From contig MU623398.1 of the NCBI GenBank assembly GCA_025201765.1, forward strand, positions 1-64,000: 64,000 bases of DNA, written 5' to 3'. Position numbers and translations under genes: made by a program. The stretch comes from Daldinia sp. FL1419. Its lineage: Eukaryota > Ascomycota > Sordariomycetes > Xylariales > Hypoxylaceae. Below are positions 24,486-36,565 of this stretch, in pieces (position 1 is the first letter of the stretch; each line of letters starts with the position of its first letter). Below the pieces are notes generated by a model. That model was not told the origin of the DNA and made no database searches. It saw only the letters and a program-made list of their open reading frames with translations.

Positions 24486-24885
24486 GGAATTCTCTTCAAA
24501 GTCTGCTGGCAAGTCGGTGATCGAGGGGCTGCCGATGCTACGAGCTTTGCTATTAACTTTTGTATATTTATTACGGTACTACAATGATACCCTATATTCT
24601 TTTGTCTCTGTCAACGGAAACCCCCAGGTGCTGGATGTTAGCAAAGATTGTGTATTACTTCGGATATTTTGGGCATCATGGTCTATACTCAGGTACGCAA
24701 TGAAAGTTAATGAGACGGTACGGGGATATAGGAGGCTAAAAATTACCATGGTTGGATAAAGGAATGAAAATGCTTATAATTATATCATAAGACTTGGTCT
24801 GGCTACTCTAAACACTCTAACAGGTTTATTTGACACATACTGATAGAACAATACTCCCATCCCCAATCGGATATCTTACACCAAA
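24486..24885. other. Convergent intergenic region
   Basis: Between the 3' ends of the MFS gene (+) and the FAD monooxygenase (-). It should hold both 3' UTRs; the 131-codon frame at 24364-24759 largely overlaps the MFS exon and is not a gene. Nothing else seen. Confidence 0.45.
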
Positions 24886-26357
24886 TCACGCCTTGTTGTA
24901 GTGCTGCGTGAAGTCGTACCGCATGTCGAAGAAATTCAGGTACATCCCCTTCTGCTTCTCGAGGTCGTCCTCGGCGTCCTTGCACGCCTTCATGACGGGA
25001 TCGCGTTCTAGCAGGGTATCCGGATCGCTATCCGATACGCGGCGGAAGTTGCTCTGGGAGATGGGGTCGATGACTGTCTTCCACTTCTCGATGCGCTTCT
25101 CGCTGTACAAGTCCAGGATCGACTCGTCCGCCTTGCCGTCCCAGATTCCGGCTAGACAGTCGTATAGACCACCTACGTCTACGAATCCACCTGTAATGCC
25201 CATGCCGCCCCATGGGTTGCATAGGTGTGCTGCGTCTGCGGCTAGGAGGATACGCCCGACGCGGAAGGAAGGCGCGCAGCGTTGGTGCATTTTGTATGGC
25301 GAGATGGTAACGAGCTTGTATTGATCTGGCTTGGGGTGGCCGGGAAGCATCATTTCGTACTTCCACGGCTGGCGCTCGCGCATCTGTTCCCAGGTTAGAC
25401 CGGGAGATTCACCGTAGGTTACTCTGTAGAGTCCATCTTCGGTAAGTCTGGCTGCCATCTACATCTCTTCGTTAGACTTCTGGAAAGTAAGGATCGTCTC
25501 TTTTCGCCTCGGAGATATGGGTAAGGAGACCTACGTAGAAGTGATCGGGATGTAGGATGAAGTTGGAGTCTCTGAATCCAAACTTTGTAAAGTCGTAGTA
25601 GACCTATATTACACGGTCAATCATCGTAGCCCCTTATGAGAGAAAAGGAGGCTTGGGATCTCACATTTGTCGCTACGATCTGCCTTTCCCAGGTAAAACC
25701 AGGGTATTCATCCCCGAAAAGGGATTTCCTCACCTGGCTTCCCGCGCCATCACATCCGATGACATAGTCGCCGTAAATCTTCTTGTCGCCCTCCGGAGTT
25801 TCGACATCAACCCAGGCCTGTTTCCCGTCTTGGCCAGTCCCCGTGACCTTGTGGTTCCAGTTGATCTTGCCGTTGTACTTGGATAAAAACTCATCCAACA
25901 TCAATTGGTCCAGCTGGTCAAGAACAAGACACGCGATACGCAGGTCTTCGCCGTTGTAGTCAGCCAGCGCCGCAGCGTCCATGCCCGTGATCCAGCTATG
26001 GTCCTCGAAGCGCCGCCAGCACATGGAAGTCGGGCTTATGCCCTTCTTTCGGATCTGATCGATCACGCCGGCACGCTTCAAGTCCGGAATAGCGGGAGGC
26101 CCATAAATAGCGGCGCGCGGCTGCTTGTCTAGCTCGTGCGAGGCTTCCAGAATCTCTACGGGGATCCCGTGTTTGGAGAGGAGCAGCGCGAGCAGTAGAC
26201 CCGAGGGGCCGGCTCCCACAATGATTACCTAAAAGCAGTAGCATCCATGTTAGTTGAGGCTACGTATATATAGGTAGTCTACGTAGATAAAGGGGGGAGT
26301 ATGCAATGATATGTAAAGTAAAATTCTGGACTCTACCTTTTGGAAAGGCCGCGACAT
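24886..26357 (-). CDS. FAD-dependent monooxygenase (aromatic hydroxylase family)
   Basis: Four exons on the - strand, 26357-26337, 26228-25665, 25603-25535 and 25458-24886, give 408 residues. All junctions are phase 0, with introns of 108, 61 and 76 bases. The tiny first exon (MSRPFQK) leads directly into the FAD-binding Rossmann motif VIIVGAGPSGLLLALLLSK. The DG motif reads YVIGCDGAGSQVRK, and the second FAD motif reads RILLAADAAHLCNPWGGMG, where the usual GDAAH is ADAAH. The family (PheA/TfdB-type, PF01494) hydroxylates aromatic or polyketide substrates with NAD(P)H and O2. The substrate is unknown. The gene is convergent with the MFS transporter, which could carry the substrate or product. 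No targeting signal is visible, so it is probably cytosolic. Confidence 0.88.
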
Positions 26358-28143
26358 GATTCTTGGGTAAAGTGACTCTGCGTCTGCTGGAAGATGTACG
26401 GATGTAGTATGTAATGTAGGCGACAGGATAGGCTGTCCTATGGAACGTGGGGTGAAGGTGAGAAAAACGTGGTGATGGTGGTGTATTTTCTCACGGATCG
26501 TGTTGGATCCTTTCGTCGACCATTTAGTTACCAACCCTTGCTAGTCTGCAAGCACCCGAACCCCGATTTGGGAGGGTATTCGTACACTTGCCGAAACCAT
26601 GTGCCTGGTTAATAGAGCGAGCCGATAAGCTTCCCCGCAGTCTAGATGCAAGTCCCTGCATGGGAGTGTGAGATGCCTATGTCTGCGATTTGGGGTAAGG
26701 GGTACACCACGGAAACGCCACCAACAGTGCGACTTGAGATGTCCGGCTGAAAGGACTCGCGGGATGCGAGATCATCCACGGTGATGTCATTCACCCGTTA
26801 AGAGGAAAAGGGACACAAGAAGGTAGAAAAGAAGCATGCAAGGCGGTATTATGAGTGACATTATGCGCGGTTTGCCGGCGGTTTATATGACAGTTTATAC
26901 GACAGTGGGGAACCGATCAACCGGGATCAAATATCACGCCACCCTGTATGATCTGTATAATAGGCGAGCTCAAGAGGCTAAGTTGCGAAGCGCGAGCCTC
27001 AAGTATTATACAATTGGCGCGCGCATGTTCCAAAAGGTCATAGTTATATCTCCGATATTGAGCCTGTATAGACAAACAACGTGTTCATATCGTGGAATAT
27101 ATCGTAGAGCAGTCAGATGAGAAAGAAAAAAACGCAGAGAGAAACTCGATGGAAATTACCATTCCTTGGCATGCAAGCTTCTTGCAGTATTAGTCGACTT
27201 AAAACTTCATAATCACGGAGTACCAAGAAGTCATTTTCTCTGGCGGCTCTGATCTAGACTTCTAGTTAGAGCTTCAAGACCTATGATAGCTCCAACCTAA
27301 GCATCCCCGGACTTAAAGGCTACAGAACCCGGTGTCTTGGCTGTCGAAATATAGCCTAACTATACTGGCGCAGTAGCTAGCCGAGGCATGGCATTTAATC
27401 CAAAGTAAAGTGACAGATAGACTAATGACTTTAGTCTGAATACGAAGAGACGAATTTTGCCTCCCGTACGGGACCACTCTTATTATTCTAGCAATACGAT
27501 ATGGTTACAGTATGGTTAGAGCCAATATCCGACGACGGTGTTAAACATACAATCTTGTCAACATAGGCCAGATCCATTCGTAGGAGAATATTCAAGCAAG
27601 AATAACTCGGAAGCTTAGAGTATACGAAGCTTGAGAGCCAGTTACGAAGAGAGGAAACCGAAAATGTGGCAATCATAACACTAAAACACCAAATATTCAA
27701 GTCCATGTTATCATATCCAAAAGCATCCCCCATCTATTGTGCTAGCCAATGTTCAAAAAGTTTTCTAAGCTACAAGAGTAAATATATTCGATACGCCATA
27801 AATAGTGATGCATAGATACGCGCTCATAAGACATGTTACAACCACACATATCCCTATTCAAGATAGTGCTGCAGTGTAAGTACGGAGCCGGAGCTCAAAA
27901 CGTACAGAAATTCCACTTCCAACGAACAAAACACTTCCAACTCCGTACATGATACGATGTGACGAGGGTATATCACAAGATGTCGAGATCAAAAATAGAT
28001 CAGCGGCCAAATTGACGCAAAATATTGTAAACAAAGATGTCGTGTCGTCAGATCGCCCGGGCCGTAAATAATGCAAGCCAACCCCTTTTTACTTTTTTCC
28101 ATCATCTCAACAAGATAGCATAGCGTATCATATCTTCGACCGA
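26358..28143. other. Intergenic, no supportable gene
   Basis: About 1.8 kb between the monooxygenase start (promoter side at left) and the 3' end of the CNB-F-box-LRR gene. Open frames at 26836-27120 (+), 27488-27733 (-) and 27858-28076 (-) have no recognisable domain. The last few hundred bases should be the 3' UTR of the - strand gene. Confidence 0.45.
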
Positions 28144-31014
28144 TCAACGCAGTGCCCCAGCCCCCTTTTCAACCACAAACGCAACGCCGGACTTCTCGTA
28201 GTCCATGCCCCCATTACTCGCCGTCTTCTTCGCGCCCTCCCCCATCGCAGCCCTCTCGTCGTACCCCCACCTCGCAACACCTCCCCCGCGAATCCACCCC
28301 TCCAGATTCCGACACTGGCTCACGTCCGCCCACTCGAGATTCGCACACCCGTCCAGCACGCTCTCGATGCCCGAGCTCGTCACGCGGACGCACCCGCGCA
28401 CGCTGAGCCGCTCTAGGTCGTTGAGATGCAGCGCGACGCACGCGAGGCTATTATCGCTCACCGCGCTTCCGCAAAACGCCATTTTCAACTCGCGCAGACC
28501 GGGCAGGCCGAGTGCGACGACTTCGGTTGCGGTGTCGGACAGCGCGCAGCAGAAGGACAGGTCTAGATGCGTGAGGGCTTTGGCGGCGTGAACTAGCGCG
28601 ACGATGGCGTTGTCGGAGAGGTACGTGCAGTCGGCGAGGCACAGCCGGGACAGGTTGGAGAAGCGGAAGGGGGCCCAGCTTTGGAACCCGCCGTCGGTGA
28701 TTGACGTGCAGCGGGTAAGCGTTAGGGATTCCAAGCGGTTGGAGGCGTGCGCTGCCATGTGCGCCATCGATCGGTCGGTTATGTGCTTGCAGTACGATAG
28801 ATCGAGACGCTTGAGCTTCGGACAGCCGATTACGGTACCGGGAGGCGGGAGGACTATCGCGTGCGGGTGCGGGTGCGGGCGCTGAGCTCGTAGACGCGCC
28901 GGGGCGCCGGCGTTCGAATTCGCCATTTGTTTTGCGTTTTGCGGTGAGTTCTCCGGGACAACCCAACCGACGACACGGGCCAACAGATTATCGCCGACTT
29001 TTCTACAGTTGCTCCAGTCGACCTCTTCCAATTCCTTGGCGTTATCGCTCATTTCCAGGATTTGGTTCGCCGAAACGTCCCAGACGGACTTCATCCTCCA
29101 GGTCTTGATATTCTTCCCGCAGACTTTCCATAATGCTGAAAATCCCTCGTCGGTGATGTGGAAGCAGTTGCTAAGATCTATCGAAATCGGTCGCGGTCCG
29201 AGGAATGGTACGATTACGTTGATGAGGGCCTCGTCTGTGATGTAGCGGTTATATGAAGAGAGATCCACGTGGGTACATAACTTTGGCGAGGTAGCCAGGA
29301 GTCTGCGCATGTGAGTGGAGAGTTGTCTTAATCGGATGAGCTCGGCTAGGTCGAGGAATTGGAATATTGTTACTAGGATATCGTCGGGAAGCGAAGGTTC
29401 TTGGACAGGCTGCGGTCGGCTGGGGAATATCCTCGGTTTTTTTGCTGGTACTTCGGTATCGGGAGAATAGTACGATAGAGGGGATTGGATATTCGTCGAG
29501 GTATTGAACTTGGTATTAAGCTTGTGTAGACGTATGCCGTTGGTCGTCGGGGTGATGGGAGATTCGCCTGCCGGTGGTATAGGCGGCGCGAGAGATCCTC
29601 GCCGTCGATTTCTTAGATTTTCCATATCAACGCTTAGAAAAGGGTCGGGATCCTTTGGCTCCATCTGGTCCAGCTCATCTTTAACCGGGGATGCGGGTAT
29701 AGAGGGTGTCGTGAAGGTTACTTGGGGAGGTCGTAAGGGGGCTAATGGCATCGAAGATTTCTTCGGTATCGGATCAGCATTTTTCATCTCGACGTCTTCC
29801 TTCGGTCTGATCCGCGTTCTGGCCGTGTCTTCGACTTGCTTCTTGATTTCCGGCGGGCATCGTTTCCATAGTTCTTCCAAAGCCTCACCACTAATCATGA
29901 GACATTCAACAGCCGTGATAGATCTTACTGTCGCAGTTCGTCGGACCGAAAGACCCAAGCTAGCCACTTCTCCAAAATATTGGCCCTGTCTTAAACGGGG
30001 CCTTATTCCTGAAGAACGCGTTATTCTTTTTTTCTGCCCTTCAGCCGCATCGTGAATCACTTCCGCCTCTCCGCGGACAATGAAGAAAATATCGTTGCCG
30101 GACGTCCCTTGGCGTATTATATCGGTGAACGGGGGGTATGTCTTGGGCTGCGCACTCATCCCAAGAAAATGCAGAATGTCCGGGGGTAATGTCGAAAATA
30201 GGGGTAGCTCCTTAAGCGTCTGCCGTACATTTACGAGGCCGCTTCCGAGCGCGCTTCCTGCAGCCGGGTCTTCCATTCCTCCTGGACTGGGAGATTTTCT
30301 CTTTTTGTGGTTTACTACAGTCCCTTCTTTGATCATACCAACATCTCCAGTTGATACCTCCCCAGGAGCCACTTCTCGAGCGGCTAACCCATTTGCTACT
30401 TTAAGGCTATGGCCCCTCTCCTGGCGTTTCTTGTTGAGGATAGTCAAACGCTCGTGTGCTTCGTGTCTAATAGCCTTTTCCATATCAGGGAATTTAGGCA
30501 ACTCTAATTGAAGATCCTCCTTTTTTAAGACGAGGAGCAGACATTTCGTGCGCGCGACAATAGTTGCTGTTCGTGGCATATTCATGAGCACGCCGATCTC
30601 GCCGAAGAAAGAACCAGGCTTGAGCTCAGCGTATACAGCCTCGCCATCTCGCGACGTTACCCCGACGACGCCCCTGACTAACCAATACATCGCTTTGGCC
30701 TCGTCGCCTTCCGTCAAGATGTGATCGTGTGCGGAATGAACTTGAGGCCTTAGATGCCTACCTATAGCTACCAGAAAATCCTCGGGAGCCGACATGAAGA
30801 GCGGAAAAGATCTCATGCGATCCAGAAGGTCAAGCGGCATATCAGGGATGGTGGAGGCCGTAAGTGGGGAGGGTCGTATAGGCCGGGTCGGGTTGGTCTC
30901 ACTATTGAACGACCTAATCAAGGCGACGGAGTCGGCAGGCTGGCCATTAGCCGGATGGTGGGCCAAGGCCCTATAAGGCGAAGGCGGAGAGCCTGGAACC
31001 CTATTCCGCCTCAT
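28144..31014 (-). CDS. Cyclic-nucleotide-binding, F-box and leucine-rich-repeat protein
   Basis: One uninterrupted exon of 956 codons. After a Pro/Ser-rich N-terminus, a first cNMP-binding domain spans about residues 65-185 and carries a phosphate-binding-cassette-like FGEIGVLMNMPRTATI. A Lys/Arg-rich linker follows. The second cNMP domain (about 266-380) has FGEVASLGLSVRRTATV; both cassettes keep the Glu and the Arg-Thr-Ala core. A disordered linker then leads to an F-box at about 545-590 (LPDDILVTIFQFLDLAELIR), followed by many leucine-rich repeats of the AMN1/FBXL type (LKRLDLSYCKHITD) to the end. F-box proteins link substrates to SCF ubiquitin ligases through Skp1, and the repeats usually bind substrate. 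Control by cAMP or cGMP is an inference from the domains. Confidence 0.87.
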   Translation of the reverse strand: MRRNRVPGSPPSPYRALAHHPANGQPADSVALIRSFNSETNPTRPIRPSPLTASTIPDMPLDLLDRMRSFPLFMSAPEDFLVAIGRHLRPQVHSAHDHILTEGDEAKAMYWLVRGVVGVTSRDGEAVYAELKPGSFFGEIGVLMNMPRTATIVARTKCLLLVLKKEDLQLELPKFPDMEKAIRHEAHERLTILNKKRQERGHSLKVANGLAAREVAPGEVSTGDVGMIKEGTVVNHKKRKSPSPGGMEDPAAGSALGSGLVNVRQTLKELPLFSTLPPDILHFLGMSAQPKTYPPFTDIIRQGTSGNDIFFIVRGEAEVIHDAAEGQKKRITRSSGIRPRLRQGQYFGEVASLGLSVRRTATVRSITAVECLMISGEALEELWKRCPPEIKKQVEDTARTRIRPKEDVEMKNADPIPKKSSMPLAPLRPPQVTFTTPSIPASPVKDELDQMEPKDPDPFLSVDMENLRNRRRGSLAPPIPPAGESPITPTTNGIRLHKLNTKFNTSTNIQSPLSYYSPDTEVPAKKPRIFPSRPQPVQEPSLPDDILVTIFQFLDLAELIRLRQLSTHMRRLLATSPKLCTHVDLSSYNRYITDEALINVIVPFLGPRPISIDLSNCFHITDEGFSALWKVCGKNIKTWRMKSVWDVSANQILEMSDNAKELEEVDWSNCRKVGDNLLARVVGWVVPENSPQNAKQMANSNAGAPARLRAQRPHPHPHAIVLPPPGTVIGCPKLKRLDLSYCKHITDRSMAHMAAHASNRLESLTLTRCTSITDGGFQSWAPFRFSNLSRLCLADCTYLSDNAIVALVHAAKALTHLDLSFCCALSDTATEVVALGLPGLRELKMAFCGSAVSDNSLACVALHLNDLERLSVRGCVRVTSSGIESVLDGCANLEWADVSQCRNLEGWIRGGGVARWGYDERAAMGEGAKKTASNGGMDYEKSGVAFVVEKGAGALR

Positions 31015-34000
31015 GATTACCTACTTCACGAGTCCTCGTAGCAAAGGCTTCATATGCGAGACCCCCTTATAGCGCCAGTTTCGGATCCCGAGGGATGACT
31101 ATCCCCTCCTTTTCCCCTTAACGACCCTTAGATAGTCCCAGATAGCAGATAATGACCTCAGATCTCCTTGGTCTCTCTAAATTGAGGGGAAATTTTGATC
31201 TGGCACTTTAGGCAAGGAACGGTTCCTGCTATACCCTGCCGAGAAATCGCGGGTTCCCCATGCAGCAGGAAAAAAAAAAAAAAAAAAAGAGCCCTGGCCA
31301 AATACAGGATACGTTATTATTCTTCTTTATTGGGTTCCTCTTTACGCCTCCTTAATATGCCATGTGGAGAGCGACGATCTTGGTAGAAATTAGAGCGGAA
31401 GCACGGGAGCTAAAGTATATGTCGGAACTTGATTCTATGATATGGAAGCTTCTGGCGCTAAGCTCGCGGCGTCATTAGTAGTGTTTAAAGTTTGACTCGG
31501 GTAGCGCTTGTAGGAATGTATGGAGTATATTGCGGGAGTCCCAAGGATATATTCACTCCAAAGCCGGGGAGCTAAGATGCATGGCGGGGACCGTGGAGTG
31601 TAGTCGCGTGCATGGGGGAAAATAAGTACGGTTCGCGAATTTCTACCTGGCGGGGATCGTTCGGAGTTGATTCTAATCGCAAAAAAAAGAACTATATTAG
31701 GTTATTCTCTCCTCTAGAATAAGATCCGGATATATAAGACGTGAAGGTATAAGATATAAAGGGTATATATAGTAGAGCTGTTATACGAACTCATAATTAA
31801 TCGTATACGTACCTTTCTAAATAGCTTTAATTATTTGGTTGGTAGGTAGTTAGGCAAACTGTTAAAGTCCAATTGCTCCGAGATAGAATAGAAAAAGAGA
31901 GTAAGAGGAGAAAACGAAGAGGCGCGCGACGTGGTTTTGTTAATCCAATACGCTGACCGTAGAGGAGGCGTAAATGTTAACCGAGAGAAGTTCTACTTTG
32001 TAGACACAACAACTATCCCAAGAGACAGTGGCGCAAATGTATCCCCATGTAAGAATAAAAAAATAATAAGAGGAACTTGCGGGTTTCTCAGTCCTTTCAG
32101 GGGGGGTACGCTGACTAGGACTACAAACAAGAATAAAAATAATATCAAAAGCAAACTTCAAATATAGAAAGGTCAGTCCAAAACCACGATATATGTCTTT
32201 AGTGCGAGAATCTGAATTATGATGTGCATGTAAATGTGAGATATCGTCTTCTTTGTCGTATGCGACTTATGGCGCGTGCAGCTGCAGAAAACCGCAAACC
32301 CGGAGCGGTTAGAGCTGGGCTTTGGATATGCTTCAGGTGCTATGGAGGTACCTAATAGCAGTAATAGCAGTAATAGCAGGCGGGTTAAGCAAAGAAGAAC
32401 ACAGAGAAGAGACGGTACAGAAAATAATAATAATAATAAGTTGTGTATCGAGGCTGTAGGGTGCGTGCTGTAGCTGCGGCCTATAGGACCAGAAAGATGA
32501 TGAGAGGTGAAACACGTCGAGCTGATGCAGATCTACCCCGATATGCGAAGAGGGCGTGGAGACTCCTTCATCCGACTTTGCAGCTCGTGTGAATTTTTGC
32601 AACTTTTTGTCCGTCTAAGTAGCCTTTCCTTGTCTCGTCTTGTCCTAGCCTTGTCTTGTATTTCACGACAATGATGCGTTGTAGATTTTTGGAGATCGAA
32701 TGGAAGGATTCCGTGGACAAAGAAGCTTACAGCACGGAGCGCATACTGGCACCGAACTACCCCTGAAAATGCACGGGCTACCTGAGAAACCCCTCCGGGA
32801 CCGTCGATGAGGATTTTAGTTGCTAAACTTAGCTACCTGTAGGGTCCATGGCAGCACAGCTACCAGGGATCATACCAGTCCGAGCTTTCGAGGGTACTAC
32901 AGCACTGCCATTTCACTACATAATACAAGGAAAGCCACGAGAACTCGGGTAAGAGAGCACGCAAGAAGACAAGGATACCATGAGAAAACATAATTACGAC
33001 GGAACCCCAGAAGCCATTTTGAACTTCCTCCCGCTTCCCGTTAGCCCTACGAGAGAACACGGCTATGATTAGAAAACCTTGGCGAGTTCACTAAGCCTAG
33101 CCTGCTCCAGAATTACTTCTCGTCACTTCCAAGGCAGCTTGTCCATAGTGCTTAGCTATATTAGGGGCGTGAGATTCGCGATAGTAGGTACTAGAGAGCT
33201 TAGGCCTCTATTCGACGACTAAACATGCGACCAAAGAGCGCCTTACATACAATGCTCCTACTCTCGTTAGCCAAGCACATAATATATACTGAAACATGCT
33301 ACCGGATACTGGGGACATCCAACAGCCTCTCGGAGTAAGCGTACTAATTACTTATTATGGTGCCAATCCCCTCGTACAGCCTGCGTAAGGGTCTATTTAT
33401 ATACTCTCCATTTTATGAAAACACCCAAGAAGAAAAAAAAAAGATGCGACCTGGATGGGGCGAAAGTGATTTGGAAGGGAAATTCTCTACGCCTTACACC
33501 TCACTCGCATTGCAGGATCAACATGTTAGCAGTCATTAATGCGCAAAGGCACGCGTTAGTGTGCGTTGCATCCGACGAAAGAGACCTAGGTTGGTCGTGT
33601 TGGTTGGATATGCCAATATAGGATTTTGGACCAATTAATTACAGAGGTTGCTGTGAGATATGGACAACTAAGGATTATATAGCTCAAATTTGATATTGGA
33701 ATATGTAGGTACCTATATACATATAACTAACTATATTTACTGAAACTACGCGTAGCACATATTTCGTCAACGGCTTCTAATTATCGTCTAGGAGATCTTG
33801 ATTACCTGCTGCAATCGGAAGATGCGATGGGTCGAATCCTTGCCGGCGACTCAGCAGGTTGTACTCAACTCCTTCGCCCCTTGCGTATGAACGTGGTGTT
33901 ACCGTTCTCGAAGCGCTCTCGAAACATTTGAAATCCGTGAAGATACGACCACACGGGCCACGGCCAAGAGCGCTGCATGACTCTGCTGAGCTTCGAGAAG

Positions 34001-35640
34001 AGTTCTAGCGCCCTTCTATTCCCCCACTACCCCTCCTACGTCTTGGTATCGACTGTAGTGCTTAGGTTAGTCGGCGCGCGCAGATAATCCATGACGATGT
34101 ATGATTTGTACGAACTTTCTCAAATGCCGAAGATATAGCTGTAGATATAAGGACTCTAGGACTATACGCGATTCGAGGGCTGGAGAGTATTGGCTGCAAT
34201 GCTACCGGAGTCGTGAGATGCACACGAGCTATCCGTCTTATTTAAACTATCGATCTACAACGGGAAGGTCTCAGATTAAAATGTAACCCTCAGTCCTCCA
34301 TATCTCGTTTCTAGTTCACTGCCGGTGTAAGTCAATGAGGAAGGCAATAACATCTCTGGGATATCTAGTAGCGCAAACGTATCCAGTGCGGTATAACGTC
34401 AGCTCGTTTCTAACGCTACCTAGATTTAGAAATATAATTGTATAGTCAAGATGGAGATATGTCAGATTTTAACTGGCCAAGGTACGAACCCTAGTACTAG
34501 TAGATAATTTACGGAGACCATGGTCAGGTAAGTGGTTAACTGGCGTAGTCGAACAAGAAGTACAGCAGGATAAACATATACTCAATTCTTAATGAGTGTG
34601 AGCAGATGTAAGCTTCAACCTGCAGTATGGGTAACTCTTCTACCAAGTACTTCCATCAGGACAATATAGTAGCCCCCAGGTGAGAACGAGAGCTCAAATT
34701 TTCACTACACCGGAAACCTGAGGGTTACACACTATCTCCAAGTCAGGTTTGTCACACCCAAGATGCTACTAGTTCTATCAAAGTTAGACAAAAGTGACCA
34801 TTATTGGCATTCGGAGAGCTGTGCCGGAGACATCCCACGTAAAATATGCAGGCTATCATAAAGGCAAGTGGTCGCAAGGCATCATTGGTAGACGTAGTAC
34901 ATTCGTTATCCCAAACCAACCTTAACGCCCACACTGAGGATTCAGGAGAACTTCGGGATTCCTCCACGGCGTGTGGGAAGTAGATAGGAGATCAACTTTA
35001 TTGCGGTAATCCTTTCCGCTTCCTTCAGCCCTACTCAGATCCATGAAAGGACGACGTCTTTTCGCCGCTAGGGCTCATGGTTCGGGCACGAGAACGGTAT
35101 TAACAGGAGAGAAGAGATCCAATTACCCCCTATATTTCCTTGAATATTTACCCTCCAAGATACCACCTGCCGTAGTTTATACTATTACAATTCTCGTCAT
35201 TCCAAGTAATCAAGCATGCTTCGCCGTGCCAAACCGTGTATGATGGGCCAATACTCCTTATACCAGAAACATGGTCTAGTTTAATTCCTCCGGCACGGGT
35301 TCAGGAAACCTCCCATCCGGTAAAAGCCTAAAAACAATGACAGTAAGCCTTACGCATGTTCTCTCTGCGTATGTTAACAGTAACAACCCAAGACAATCAA
35401 CCGGATTTCTGAGGCATAGCCTACTCTGCCGAATATAAACCCTACTACCATACGGCAGTGATAATATTCCACAGCTCTACATGCCGTAAAGCGTCAAGCG
35501 CCGATTCGGTTTCCGCTTACTAGAAGTGTATTGCCATATCTCGGCTATGTAGCGCGGCTCATCGCGGTTGATTCCTGGTACGGCTGTAACGCTCTCCCCT
35601 GAGCGAAGTGACGGCGCTCTTTACGTCGCTTTAGTTGGTG
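31015..35640. other. Gene-poor stretch with short repeats
   Basis: About 4.6 kb. The first part upstream of the CNB-F-box-LRR gene should be its promoter. A 19-base A run lies at 31270-31288 and a short AGTAATAGC-type repeat near 32355. All open frames are under 90 codons and have no family resemblance (for example 31931-32167 +, 32333-32602 -, 33415-33621 +, 34752-34967 -, 35043-35243 +). No transposon ends or tRNA were recognised. Confidence 0.45.
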
Positions 35641-36083
35641 TTAGCTTTGCCTAGACCAAGTTTCGCGGTATTCTACTTGGTACCATTCTTCGTATTTACT
35701 ATAACTCCATCCTTCAGACTCGTTTCTGAACAATTCGAAGTGGTCCACGTGATTCCATTCCTGGTATCCATCGTAGCCCCAGGTCACCGTGGTCGTGGGT
35801 TTTGTGATAATGACTGCGTTCCCCCCCACGTCATGAAATGTAATATTTCTTCTTCTTTGTCAACCTTCTTAGGTTCATCGTATTCCACAGGTCGGTTATC
35901 TAGCGGCGACAATTGCGGCATCTTTAACTTGGGCATACCTAAGTCCTCCAGATACTGTCCCGTGACATCTGATCTATCTGGCTTCCTGGTAGAGACCAGC
36001 TCTAACGACGACTTGGTGTTCTCGTCGGAATATCCGAGTGCGCGGTCTTCGTTTACATTTGCGACAAAGCTTTCCGCGTAATC
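35641..36083 (-). pseudogene. Possible frameshifted gene remnant
   Basis: On the - strand one frame is open from 36083 (just after a TAA) down to a run of seven G at 35827-35821, encoding about 85 acidic residues (for example EEEILHFMTWGG at its end). A different frame continues for about 60 codons (WGYDGYQEWNHVDHFE, then KYEEWYQVEYRETW) to a stop at 35641. Read across the homopolymer the two parts make one plausible hydrophilic, Trp/Tyr-rich polypeptide, suggesting a one-base slip. There is no ATG at the left of the first frame, so an upstream exon or further decay is needed. I do not recognise the family. It could instead be a spliced gene or a sequencing slip. A 148-codon frame on the + strand here looks like a shadow. 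Confidence 0.3.
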
Positions 36084-36565
36084 TTAGACGCCTAGGACAC
36101 GGGGTGTCCTCTGTCTCGGAACAAGAAGAGTAATCGCTCTGGACGTCGGGTGGAATAGGCCCGTCATTCGGACTGTCACCAAATGTACTGAAATATAAGC
36201 TATCTATATCTAAAGTCCAAATATATAGGTAGTATGGAATGCAATTTAGGCCACGTTTGCGTATATACAAGGGGTCAAGTTGAATCTACTTTAAGAGTGA
36301 TGCTGATGTGTTTGGATGAAGTCGCCGACAAGAGAGTGGTCGAGCCTCTCAGCTTCGGTGAGATTATATAATCGACCGATATAAATTTAAATGTATATAT
36401 TCCATTCTATGCTAGATGGTTGCGAGGTTTTCAACACAAGGAAAGATGATATCGTAAAACCTAAATCATATCAATAGGCCACAGTGAGGGCAAACCACTA
36501 CTAGATTGTTCCCTTTACTCCCATACACACCAAAAGGTATCTTTCTTCCACAGTCTACTTTCCCT
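36084..36565. other. Intergenic stretch
   Basis: Between the possible remnant and the 3' end of the multi-pass membrane protein gene. It includes AT-rich sequence near 36360-36410 and probably the 3' UTR of the - strand gene. No gene is seen. Confidence 0.4.

Noticed and set aside
35635..36081. 148-codon open frame (+)
   Set aside because: Ser/Phe-rich and unrecognised; the opposite strand reads more like protein, though broken.
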